Source: Comamonadaceae bacterium
GTDB taxonomy: Bacteria > Pseudomonadota > Gammaproteobacteria > Burkholderiales > Burkholderiaceae
Length of the DNA stretch: 11,021 nt
Direction of reading: 5' to 3'
Assembly (NCBI GenBank): GCA_947484245.1
Contig: CANKOT010000076.1
Coordinates: forward strand, 1-11,021
A program made the position numbers and the translations under genes. The notes under the pieces are model-generated. The model searched no databases and was not told the origin of the DNA. It saw only the letters and a list, made by a program, of their open reading frames with translations. Of the stretch, positions 1 through 6,058 are shown piece after piece; the stretch's first letter is position 1, and the number at the start of each line of letters is the position of its first letter.

Positions 1-2
1 AA

Positions 3-125
3 GCTGCAGCCGAAGATGCCCTTCGCAATGCCAAGTCTGAAATCGACATGGCACGTGCGCAAAGTGAGTTCGCTGTGTTTGCAGCGCAACTGGCCGCCTT
101 GCGCAAGTTCCGTACTACAAAATAA
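3..125 (+). CDS. atpC: ATP synthase F1 epsilon subunit, C-terminal fragment
   Basis: Only the last 40 residues are inside the window; the gene begins upstream and ends with TAA at 123-125. The visible part is an alanine- and charge-rich helical hairpin ([14 protein letters not shown] near the start, [10 protein letters not shown] near the end). It matches the C-terminal helical domain of the epsilon subunit as it appears in Burkholderiales AtpC. In this family the domain contacts the F1 head and inhibits wasteful ATP hydrolysis, while the missing N-terminal beta barrel binds gamma and the c ring. As atpC is normally the last gene of the atp operon, the strong terminator just downstream fits. 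The identification rests on a short stretch, so another helical-hairpin protein cannot be fully excluded. Confidence 0.82.
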   Translation, partial: AAAEDALRNAKSEIDMARAQSEFAVFAAQLAALRKFRTTK

Positions 126-127
126 AA

Positions 128-150
128 TGTGGGCGTTGAACACGCCTACA
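128..150 (+). other. Hairpin in the atpC 3' untranslated region
   Basis: Bases 128-136 (TGTGGGCGT) pair with 142-150 (ACGCCTACA) through nine pairs, one of them G-T, around a five-base loop. It starts three bases after the atpC stop and is followed by a weak T-rich run (AGTTTT). It may be a secondary terminator or a 3' end-stabilising stem ahead of the main terminator. Confidence 0.5.
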
Positions 151-160
151 AGTTTTCTGA

Positions 161-184
161 AACCCGGCGCACGCCGGGTTTTTT
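161..184 (+). terminator. Intrinsic terminator after atpC
   Basis: AACCCGGC at 161-168 pairs perfectly with GCCGGGTT at 173-180 around GCAC, and the stem runs straight into a run of T (179-184). This is a textbook Rho-independent terminator ending the atp operon, seven bases before the ribosome-binding site of the next gene. Confidence 0.9.
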
Positions 185-199
185 GCTTCTAAGGACACC

Positions 200-649
200 A
201 TGCGCAAAGCCAAACTTCAAGCGGCCACATTGGGCGGCAACCCGGACGATATCGAGGCTGCGTTTTACGACGCACTCAGACAAGGCGACATTGAGCGTTT
301 GATGGCCTGCTGGGCGGATGAAGAAGAAATTGTGTGCGTGCACCCAGGTGGTCCCAGGCTGATTGGGGCTGGGGCCATCCGAGCCACCTTTGAAGCCATG
401 TTTGCCAACGGCACTGTTCAAGCGCATCCAACGCAAGTACACAAGGTTGAGTCCTTGGCCAGTGCCATGCACCACTTGGTTGAGCGCGTTGAAGTACTTG
501 GCGCTGATGGCCCCCAAACGGCGTATGTGTTGGCCACCAACGTTTATCACAAGACGGCCCAAGGTTGGCGCATGGTGGCGCATCACGCCAGTCCCGGAAC
601 GCCGAATGCGCCTGCAGAGGTTTCCTCTAGCCCTTCGACACTGCATTGA
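200..649 (+). CDS. NTF2-like (SnoaL-type) protein, 149 aa
   Basis: A small cytoplasmic protein of the NTF2/SnoaL-like fold, a cone-shaped alpha+beta barrel used by isomerases, dehydratases, and many ligand-binding proteins of unknown role. The hallmarks are an N-terminal helix with DIEAAFYDALRQGDIE (17-32), then W38 and an EEIVCVHPGGPRLIG strand-turn (42-56). An AIRATFEAMF helix follows (59-68), and the C-terminal strand pair is TNVYHKTAQGWRMVAHHASP (113-132), typical of this group. There is no signal peptide or membrane segment. The start ATG has AAGGA at 191-195. Because the gene begins just after the atp terminator, its promoter must lie within or very near that terminator; I see no convincing one. 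The stop overlaps the start of the hydrolase downstream, so the two are probably co-translated. The fold is well supported; the substrate is unknown. Confidence 0.8.
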   Translation: MRKAKLQAATLGGNPDDIEAAFYDALRQGDIERLMACWADEEEIVCVHPGGPRLIGAGAIRATFEAMFANGTVQAHPTQVHKVESLASAMHHLVERVEVLGADGPQTAYVLATNVYHKTAQGWRMVAHHASPGTPNAPAEVSSSPSTLH

Positions 650-1653
650 CAGACTATTTAGCACCACCTTGGCTGCCTGGCGGTCATCTGCAAACCATTT
701 GGCCAGCCTTGTGGTCGCGCCGATTTGAGTCAACTGTTCCCAGTTGGCGGCGTGAAAGGTGGGACACGCCCGATGGTGATTTTGTCGATGTTGATTTTTG
801 TGAAGCCCAGTCCTCAAGTGCACCTGGCTTAGATCACAGACATAGACCTTTGTTGGTGTTGTTTCATGGGCTCGAAGGCTCTTCAAGCAGCCACTATTCG
901 CAGGCCTTTGCCGATTGGGGCTTGCAAAATAGCTGTGATATCGCTGTGCCTCATTTCAGGGGGTGCAGTGGCACATTGAACTTGATGCCCCGCGCCTATC
1001 ACTCCGGTGACCATGAAGAGGTCGATCATTTGCTCCGTCAATTCAAGCAAAGAGTTGACGCACAAAGTCGACCTGGACTTGTAGCCGCGGGCGTTTCATT
1101 GGGTGGCAATGCCTTAATGCGCTGGGCTGGTGAGCATGGGCAGTCTGCGCAGCAAGTTGTCAAAGCCATTGCCACCATTTGCGCGCCTTTAGACCTTACA
1201 GCCAGTGGCAAAGCCATTGGAGAAGGCTTTAACCGGCAGGTCTACACGCGCATGTTTTTGCGCGGCATGAAGCCCAAAGCCATGGCCAAACTGAAGCAGT
1301 TTCCTGGTCTTTTTGATGCCAACAAACTCATGGCCGCCAAAGATTTGTATGAGTTTGACGATGTCTTCACTGCGCCCTTGCATGGCTTTCAAAACACCGA
1401 TGACTATTGGTTGAGGGCGTCAGCTTTGCCCGTCATGGCCCAAGTTGCAGTACCCGCCTTAGCCTTGAATGCTCAAAACGATCCATTCATGCCTTCAAGC
1501 AGTTTGCCTACGCAGAAGAAAGTTAGCACTCACGTAACACTCTGGCAACCAACAGGTGGTGGGCACGTGGGCTTTGCCAGCGGCGCCTTGCCGGGACATT
1601 TGAAGGCCATGCCACAGGCTGTTGGTCAATGGCTTTTACAGCACATCCCCTAA
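646..1653 (+). CDS. YheT-family alpha/beta hydrolase, 335 aa
   Basis: A predicted serine hydrolase of the YheT (UPF0017/ABHD1-3-like) family. The N-terminal family signature PPWLPGGHLQTIWPAL lies at 7-22, the oxyanion-side HGLEGSS at 74-80, and the nucleophile S151 sits in GVSLGG. The likely acid is D279 in NAQNDPF and the likely base H307 in GGHVGF, so the triad is complete. The length is usual for the family. No signal peptide is seen, so it is cytoplasmic. The start is taken as TTG at 646 because the PGGHLQT signature begins within ten residues and no ATG lies in the right place; the TTG overlaps the previous stop (TTGA) and has no clear ribosome-binding site, which suggests translational coupling. 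The natural substrate is not known; members act as esterases or on acyl lipids. Confidence 0.88.
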   Translation: MTDYLAPPWLPGGHLQTIWPALWSRRFESTVPSWRRERWDTPDGDFVDVDFCEAQSSSAPGLDHRHRPLLVLFHGLEGSSSSHYSQAFADWGLQNSCDIAVPHFRGCSGTLNLMPRAYHSGDHEEVDHLLRQFKQRVDAQSRPGLVAAGVSLGGNALMRWAGEHGQSAQQVVKAIATICAPLDLTASGKAIGEGFNRQVYTRMFLRGMKPKAMAKLKQFPGLFDANKLMAAKDLYEFDDVFTAPLHGFQNTDDYWLRASALPVMAQVAVPALALNAQNDPFMPSSSLPTQKKVSTHVTLWQPTGGGHVGFASGALPGHLKAMPQAVGQWLLQHIP

Positions 1654-1663
1654 GATTGCAGTC

Positions 1664-2209
1664 ATGGACGATATTGTCAAACAAGCAATGGCCAAGTGGC
1701 CCAATGTGCCTCATTGTTTGGGTTGGTTGGGCCTGGATGAGCGGGGGCATTGGTACCTCAGAGACGACCATGCGCAAGCACGTGGCCGATTTCAAAGTGG
1801 CATTCCTGGCTCAAAAGGCTCATTGCTTCAACATGACAAACTCATCGAATTCATTCATCGCAATTACGCTGTGGATGCAAAGGGTGCGTGGTTTTTCCAA
1901 AATGGCCCGCAGCGTGTTTATGTGGAGTTGGCCGCCACGCCCTTTGTTTGGCGCCTTTCATCTGATTTCAAATTGACCTCCCAAACCGGACAAGAAACGC
2001 TGGCGCAAACTTGCTTCACCGATCAAACCGGGCGGGTGTATTTTCAAACCGAGATGGGCTTTGGCTTGCTTCATACCTTGGATGTTGCCAAGGCAGCAGA
2101 AGGCTTGGAGAAGGATCTTTGGCGCTTAGAGAGCATTGAGACTTCAGAGATGCCCAGCCGCTTTGCCTATACCCTCAGCCCGGAAGAAGACAATAAAAAA
2201 CCGCTCTGA
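1664..2209 (+). CDS. Conserved Burkholderiales protein of unknown function, 181 aa
   Basis: I recognise the general type, a protein common in Comamonadaceae-like genomes that carries a DUF label (possibly DUF2944 or DUF2946, which I cannot verify), but no function. Visible conserved-looking blocks are MDDIVKQAMAKWPNVP (1-16), GWLGLDERGHWYLRDD (20-35), KGSLLQHDKLIEFIHRNY (51-68), WFFQNGPQRVYVEL (76-89) and TGRVYFQTEMGFGLL (122-136). Many aromatics and alternating strands suggest a small beta-rich soluble domain. There is no signal peptide or membrane span, and no catalytic motif is obvious. ATG 1664 is chosen because it gives a clean 10-base gap after the hydrolase stop. A TTG at 1622 in the same frame would add 14 residues that overlap the upstream gene and look unrelated. 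Its last codons form one arm of a terminator. Confidence 0.75.
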   Translation: MDDIVKQAMAKWPNVPHCLGWLGLDERGHWYLRDDHAQARGRFQSGIPGSKGSLLQHDKLIEFIHRNYAVDAKGAWFFQNGPQRVYVELAATPFVWRLSSDFKLTSQTGQETLAQTCFTDQTGRVYFQTEMGFGLLHTLDVAKAAEGLEKDLWRLESIETSEMPSRFAYTLSPEEDNKKPL

Positions 2210-2237
2210 CGTGCATGACGTTCATCGAGCGGTTTTT
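2196..2237. terminator. Bidirectional intrinsic terminator shared by convergent genes
   Basis: AAAAACCGCTC (2196-2206) is a perfect 11-base complement of GAGCGGTTTTT (2227-2237). The 20-base loop contains a further ACGT/ACGT pairing (2209-2212 with 2218-2221). Both outer arms end in A/T runs, so it can stop the plus-strand cluster and the minus-strand cytochrome transcript. The left arm is part of the last four codons of the upstream gene, whose stop is at 2207-2209. Confidence 0.88.
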
Positions 2238-2271
2238 AAGCAAGCCCAAAGACTGGGCCAACGAAGCTAAA

Positions 2272-2796
2272 TTACTTTTTCTCAGCAGGCGCAGCAGGGG
2301 CCTCTGGTTCTTTGAACTTGCCACCGGCAGAAGATGTGAGGTAGGCAACGGCGCGGCCAATTTCAAGGTCGCTGTAATCGCCACCGCCTTGAGCGCCCAT
2401 GACACCCTTGCCTTTAAGCGCAGAATTGACCAAGGCGTCATAACCTGTTTTGATGCGAGGTGCCCAGGCACCCGCGTCGGCGTACTTAGGGGCACCAGCA
2501 GCGCCAGCGTCGTGGCAAGCGGCACACTGTGCTTTGTAAACTTCTTGGCCTGCTTTCATGGGACGGTTGGCATCACGCACTTCAACCGTACCTACTTTTT
2601 GAATGCGCTCTGCGACAGTGCGTTCGGTGTCACTGCCTGGGGCTGTTTTGTTGGCGGATGTAACGTAGTACACCAGTCCAATGATGATGAAAACGGGAAT
2701 GATGAAGGAGGCAAAGCTCAGCATCAACATTTGCTTGGGGGTTTTGACCGGGCCAGTGTGGTCTTCGTGGGCTTGATCGTGGCTGTTGTCGCTCAT
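2272..2796 (-). CDS. Membrane-anchored cytochrome c5-type protein, 174 aa
   Basis: A single-haem c-type cytochrome that should carry electrons on the periplasmic side of the inner membrane. A short cytoplasmic, His/Asp-rich N-terminus (1-22) precedes one membrane span (about 23-45, FASFIIPVFIIIGLVYYV), an uncleaved anchor without an obvious signal peptidase site. The haem site is CAACH at 91-95, and M133 in KGVMGAQGG is the likely sixth ligand. A conserved YSDLEIGRAVAYLT helix (141-154) follows, then a Pro/Ala/Glu/Lys tail (about 163-174). This layout fits the cytochrome c5/CytC555 family that donates to terminal oxidases or other periplasmic reductases. The ATG has GAGGA four bases upstream. 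A perfect FNR-type palindrome and a TATAAT lie in its leader. The gene stands alone, converging on the unknown gene. Confidence 0.92.
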   Translation of the reverse strand: MSDNSHDQAHEDHTGPVKTPKQMLMLSFASFIIPVFIIIGLVYYVTSANKTAPGSDTERTVAERIQKVGTVEVRDANRPMKAGQEVYKAQCAACHDAGAAGAPKYADAGAWAPRIKTGYDALVNSALKGKGVMGAQGGGDYSDLEIGRAVAYLTSSAGGKFKEPEAPAAPAEKK

Positions 2797-2832
2797 AGCG
2801 TCCTCAATGAATCTCTATTGAACTGTATCCGG

Positions 2833-2846
2833 TTGATCGGAATCAA
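2833..2846 (-). promoter_or_regulatory. FNR/ANR-type operator, perfect consensus
   Basis: TTGAT CGGA ATCAA is an exact match to the FNR-family consensus TTGAT-N4-ATCAA, also bound by ANR, FnrL and DNR. The symmetry extends one pair further (G2832/C2847). With equal base use, a 10-base fixed pattern is expected about 0.01 times in 11 kb. It sits 36-50 bases upstream of the cytochrome start codon. Relative to the TATAAT at 2853-2858 it would lie at about the transcription start, which suggests repression rather than activation if that -10 is the one used. Confidence 0.65.
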
Positions 2847-2852
2847 CTTTCG

Positions 2853-2858
2853 ATTATA
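2853..2858 (-). promoter_or_regulatory. Candidate -10 box for the cytochrome gene
   Basis: The minus strand reads TATAAT exactly, 57-62 bases upstream of the start codon. No good -35 sits 16-19 bases further up; TTGCCA (minus, 2884-2889) is 25 bases away, which is too far. The promoter is therefore tentative or depends on an activator. Confidence 0.35.
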
Positions 2859-2910
2859 ACCTTCGAGACCCAGCGCTTGGCCTTGGCAAGCAATGAATTG
2901 CGAGGGCGCA

Positions 2911-2919
2911 TGCCATAAT
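2911..2919 (+). promoter_or_regulatory. Candidate extended -10 promoter for tRNA-Arg
   Basis: TGCCATAAT fits the extended -10 pattern TG-N-TATAAT with one mismatch. It lies 30 bases upstream of the mature tRNA 5' end, as expected for a short tRNA leader. No -35 at the right distance is convincing. Confidence 0.35.
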
Positions 2920-2948
2920 TGACCCCTAATCTCAGCAATGAATCAGGC

Positions 2949-3024
2949 GCGGCTGTAGCTCAGTGGATAGAGTATTGGCCTCCGAAGCCAAGGGTCGTGG
3001 GTTCGATCCCCGCCAGCCGCACCA
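2949..3024 (+). tRNA. tRNA-Arg (anticodon CCG)
   Basis: A complete 76-base cloverleaf with encoded CCA. The acceptor stem GCGGCTG (2949-2955) pairs with CAGCCGC (3014-3020), the discriminator is A3021, and CCA is at 3022-3024. The D arm begins GCTCAGTGGATAGAG. The anticodon stem TTGGC (2975-2979) pairs with GCCAA (2987-2991) around a loop reading CT-CCG-AA, giving anticodon CCG at 2982-2984, which reads the arginine codon CGG. The T arm contains GGTTCGATCCC. It is the only RNA gene seen in the window. It stands alone, converging on the end of the mre unit, with no clear terminator in the 47 bases that follow. Confidence 0.97.
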
Positions 3025-3071
3025 AAATGACCAACGCCCCGACAGAAGTGACATTCACGAGTGGAAGAAGA

Positions 3072-4052
3072 TTACTTCTTACTCTTGCGGAAAAGTTCTA
3101 TATCTTCAAGTAACTTTGTTTTTGCAGAGGGACTTGCGCCAACCCATGCAAACCTTTTCGTGTCCACGCCATAGGTGATGACATTTCTTTGAATGGGGCC
3201 TAAAAAAATACCATGGGCGGCTTGTTCATAAAACCACACATCCACATCAGCTCCCAACTCTTTTTGCTTGTTGAACCAGTCAATTGGCTTTTGAGTGAGA
3301 TCAAGTCGATTGGTCAATACATTGCAGATTTGAGAGTTGCCCGCAGGGTGAAGATTTAATGCAGTGTTGGTGAAGCAGGGGTCTTGCCGAGTCCAGATCC
3401 AGTCCTCTTCAGTCTTTCCGCCATAGTTATCTAGTTTTCCATAAACAAGTCGAAGAGGAACGGTGAGCTTGTCTGGAAGACCCAGCCCCATCCCTGGTGC
3501 GCCTTCGGCAAAAATGCCTTTGACATGATCAGGCGACACGACCGCAGCAATGTTGGCCACCACAATGGCACCATTTGACAGGCCATGAAAATAGATTTGG
3601 TTGGTGTTGATCTGTTTTTGACTCAAGGCCCATTCATAAGCACCCAGCGTTGCTTTAAAGATCATTCGTTGCCTGGCCTCATTGGTCGCTTGGGACGCCC
3701 AAAAAGCTGGACCTTGATAAAAACCATTAAACTCATAGGCATCGAACACAAGCGTTGCAAACCCCATGCTTCTGAATGCGTCAACTGCATTTTTCGTTGC
3801 TGTATCGACTCCTCCGCCACCATGCACCACAATCATCAAAGCTGGTTTTTCAGAAAAAAACGGTTTTTGTAATTTCACTGAACGGTGGCAGGGGTCAAAT
3901 TCAGCCAATGGACCGTCGACTGTGTGAAATCTGGGTCGAAGCTCTTTGAGAACAGCGATGTCTTTGGCGGCAGGCTTGCATTCAGAGCCCAAGGCACTCA
4001 AGCTCATTGCACACAGGGCAAATAAAGTGATCAGCGACTTCATGATTGTCAT
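3072..4052 (-). CDS. Exported alpha/beta hydrolase (dienelactone hydrolase-like), 326 aa
   Basis: A predicted periplasmic or secreted serine hydrolase. A signal peptide is visible: MTIMK, hydrophobic 6-21, and a likely cut after ALG at 22. HGGGG (77-81) forms the oxyanion side, S159 in GLSNGA is the nucleophile, D208 in YGKLDNYGG a likely acid, and H280 in EQAAHGIF the base. The mature part has four cysteines (25, 55, 226, 243), compatible with two disulfides outside the cytoplasm. The substrate is unknown; esterase, peptidase or dienelactone-type activity are all possible. ATG 4052 is chosen because GAGG of the ribosome-binding site overlaps the mrdA stop codon, eight bases upstream; ATG 4043 is an alternative. 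It is the last gene of the mreBCD-mrdA unit, where rodA usually stands. A few counted lines run slightly lower in G+C than mreB. Confidence 0.82.
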   Translation of the reverse strand: MTIMKSLITLFALCAMSLSALGSECKPAAKDIAVLKELRPRFHTVDGPLAEFDPCHRSVKLQKPFFSEKPALMIVVHGGGGVDTATKNAVDAFRSMGFATLVFDAYEFNGFYQGPAFWASQATNEARQRMIFKATLGAYEWALSQKQINTNQIYFHGLSNGAIVVANIAAVVSPDHVKGIFAEGAPGMGLGLPDKLTVPLRLVYGKLDNYGGKTEEDWIWTRQDPCFTNTALNLHPAGNSQICNVLTNRLDLTQKPIDWFNKQKELGADVDVWFYEQAAHGIFLGPIQRNVITYGVDTKRFAWVGASPSAKTKLLEDIELFRKSKK

Positions 4053-4060
4053 TTTTTACC

Positions 4061-6055
4061 TCATCGATTTTTTCCGCCACCCACCACACCTTCACTCGGC
4101 ACAAGCTGAATATCCTCTTTGCGTCTGCGCTTGCCAATCGGCGTTGATGCCATGCCTTTCTGTGAGGCCTCAATGTCCTCTGCGCTAGGATAATCTCCCA
4201 ATAACCAAAAGTCAAAAACGCGTCTGGCAATGGGCGCTGCTTGGGCTGCACCAAAGCCTGCATTTTCAACCACGATGGCCAAGGCAATTTGAGGATTGTC
4301 TGCAGGCGCAAAGGCCATGTACAAAGCATGGTCGCGTTGATGCTCTTCCAGTTTGCTGGCGTTGTACTTGTCTTTTTGGCCAATGGTCACGGCTTGAGCT
4401 GTGCCAGTTTTGCCAGCGCTTTGATAAGGCGCGCCTGCAAACACGCGGGCGGAGGTTCCTTCTTTGGCAACGCCAATCAAGCCCTGCTTGATCACTTCCA
4501 CATGTTCTGGTTTGTACCCCAAATTGACAGGCGCATCGCTCATGACAGCTCGATCGACGCGCTGAATAGGATCTTGGGTGGCCATCACCAAGCGAGGTTT
4601 GTGGAAGGTGCCGCCGTTCGCCAAAATGGCCGTTGCATTGGCCAATTGCAACATGGTGAAGGTGTTGTAGCCCTGTCCAATGCCCAATGAAATAGTTTCT
4701 CCGCCATACCACCGCTGTTGCTCTGGTTTTTTATAAGTTTTCTTTTTCCACTCGGTGCTGGGCAAGGTTCCGCGAAGTTCGCCAGGCAAATCGAGCCCCG
4801 TGATTTGACCAAAACCCATCGGTTTCATAAAGTCGTGAATGGTATCAACGCCCATGGTGTTGGCCAATGAGTAGTAATAGACATTGCTCGACAGTACGAT
4901 GGAGCGAACCATGTCGACAGGTCCAAGGCCAGCATCCCCGTGGCTTCTGAAGGTGTGACCGCCATAGGTCCAAGAGCCAGCATCGTTGATGATTTCGCTG
5001 GCGCTGCGTTTGCCTGTTTCAAGCGCGGCAAGCGCCATGAAGGGTTTGTAGGTGGAGCCAGGTGGGTAAGTCCCCCGCATAGCGCGATTCAGAAGAGGTT
5101 TCTCAATCGACTCGCTCAGCATTTTCCAACTCTCGCTGTCGATGCCATCGACAAATAAGTTGGGATCAAAAGTGGGCTTGCTCACAAAGGCCAATATTTC
5201 ACCAGTGCGGGGATCAAGTGCGACCAAGGCACCCCGCCTGTCGCCATAAAGGTCTTCGACCATTTTTTGCAATTTGATGTCGATAGAGAGCACCACGTTT
5301 TGGCCTGGCGTTGCAGGTTTGCTTGCAAGCCGCCTGACGGCACGCCCCCCTGCGGATGTTTCTATTTCTTGCACGCCAGTGATACCGTGCAGTTCACGCT
5401 CGTAGCGCTGCTCCACACCCAGCTTGCCAATGTACTGCGTGCCGCGGTAGTTGGCTTCTTCGTCGCTTTCTTCAAGTTGCTCTTTTTCTTTTTGATTGAT
5501 GCGACCAATGTAGCCCACCACGTGGCTGCCCAAATGACCAAAGGGATAATTGCGAAACAACCGGGCCTTGATTTCGACGCCAGGAAATTTAAATTGCTGC
5601 GCTGTGAATTTGGCAACTTCTTCGTCGGTGAGTCGAGACCGAATGGGCAGCGAGTCAAAGTTTTTAGACTCTTCGCGCATGCGCTTAAAGCGCCTTCTGT
5701 CGCGCAGCGGAATGTCAATGATTTCAGACAAGCTGTCGATGGTGGCGTCTAAATCTCTCACGCGCGTGGGCGTGATCTCTAAGGTGTACGCCGAGTAGTT
5801 ATTGGCCAACACCACGCCGTTGCGGTCCAAGATGGTGCCTCGGTTGGGCACAGTGGGCAAGATGGCGGTGCGGTTGTTTTCAGCTTGCGCCAGCAAGTCA
5901 TCGTGACGAACGACTTGAAGATAAAACAAGCGCATGCCCAGCATTGCAAAACACAAAAGCACGACGCCTTGCATCACCATCACACGCGTTTGAAATTTGA
6001 AGATTTCAAATTCTGTGTTGCGCAACTCGGTTAACGAGGGCAGGTGAAAGGCCAT
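4061..6055 (-). CDS. mrdA: Penicillin-binding protein 2 (peptidoglycan transpeptidase), 664 aa
   Basis: The class B penicillin-binding protein of the elongasome, which cross-links new peptidoglycan during lateral wall growth. Order of parts: short cytoplasmic N-terminus, one membrane anchor (about 27-47, VMQGVVLLCFAMLGMRLFYL), a pedestal domain with NRGTILDRNGVVLA (71-84), then the transpeptidase domain. All three active-site motifs are intact: STYK 334-337 with nucleophile S334, SSN 389-391, and KTG 549-551. The length is normal for PBP2, with a basic, Gly-rich C-terminal tail (641-664). The ATG lies three bases after the mreD stop and no good ribosome-binding site is visible, so translation is probably coupled. 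Its usual polymerase partner RodA is not encoded next to it here. Confidence 0.97.
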   Translation of the reverse strand: MAFHLPSLTELRNTEFEIFKFQTRVMVMQGVVLLCFAMLGMRLFYLQVVRHDDLLAQAENNRTAILPTVPNRGTILDRNGVVLANNYSAYTLEITPTRVRDLDATIDSLSEIIDIPLRDRRRFKRMREESKNFDSLPIRSRLTDEEVAKFTAQQFKFPGVEIKARLFRNYPFGHLGSHVVGYIGRINQKEKEQLEESDEEANYRGTQYIGKLGVEQRYERELHGITGVQEIETSAGGRAVRRLASKPATPGQNVVLSIDIKLQKMVEDLYGDRRGALVALDPRTGEILAFVSKPTFDPNLFVDGIDSESWKMLSESIEKPLLNRAMRGTYPPGSTYKPFMALAALETGKRSASEIINDAGSWTYGGHTFRSHGDAGLGPVDMVRSIVLSSNVYYYSLANTMGVDTIHDFMKPMGFGQITGLDLPGELRGTLPSTEWKKKTYKKPEQQRWYGGETISLGIGQGYNTFTMLQLANATAILANGGTFHKPRLVMATQDPIQRVDRAVMSDAPVNLGYKPEHVEVIKQGLIGVAKEGTSARVFAGAPYQSAGKTGTAQAVTIGQKDKYNASKLEEHQRDHALYMAFAPADNPQIALAIVVENAGFGAAQAAPIARRVFDFWLLGDYPSAEDIEASQKGMASTPIGKRRRKEDIQLVPSEGVVGGGKNR

Positions 6056-6058
6056 GGT

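Noticed and set aside
146..886. Long minus-strand open frame (246 codons) opposite the NTF2-like gene and hydrolase
   Set aside because: Its translation shows no recognisable domain, and both plus-strand genes it covers have clear family motifs and sensible starts. It is best explained as a shadow of their codon bias.
2215..2859. Plus-strand open frame (214 codons) opposite the cytochrome gene
   Set aside because: The minus-strand frame has CXXCH, a membrane anchor and a ribosome-binding site. The plus frame has no motif and begins inside the terminator loop.
2853..2889. Full sigma-70 promoter TTGCCA / TATAAT for the cytochrome gene
   Set aside because: The spacing between the two boxes is 25 bases, too long for a normal promoter, so only the -10 is kept as tentative.
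3044..3079. AGAAGT/ACTTCT inverted repeat as a terminator between the tRNA and the hydrolase
   Set aside because: The stem is only six pairs, A/T rich, with a 24-base loop and no T-run in the right place.
2919..3113. Short open frames running through the tRNA
   Set aside because: They consist mostly of tRNA sequence read as codons.
2949..4052. Possible integration of foreign DNA at the tRNA-Arg gene, bringing the hydrolase
   Set aside because: No second copy of the tRNA 3' end, no integrase and no direct repeat are visible. The hydrolase is fitted to the mrdA stop, and its base composition differs only slightly from mrdA.
5267..5752. Plus-strand open frame (161 codons) within mrdA
   Set aside because: It lies wholly opposite an intact PBP2 gene and shows no domain or good start.
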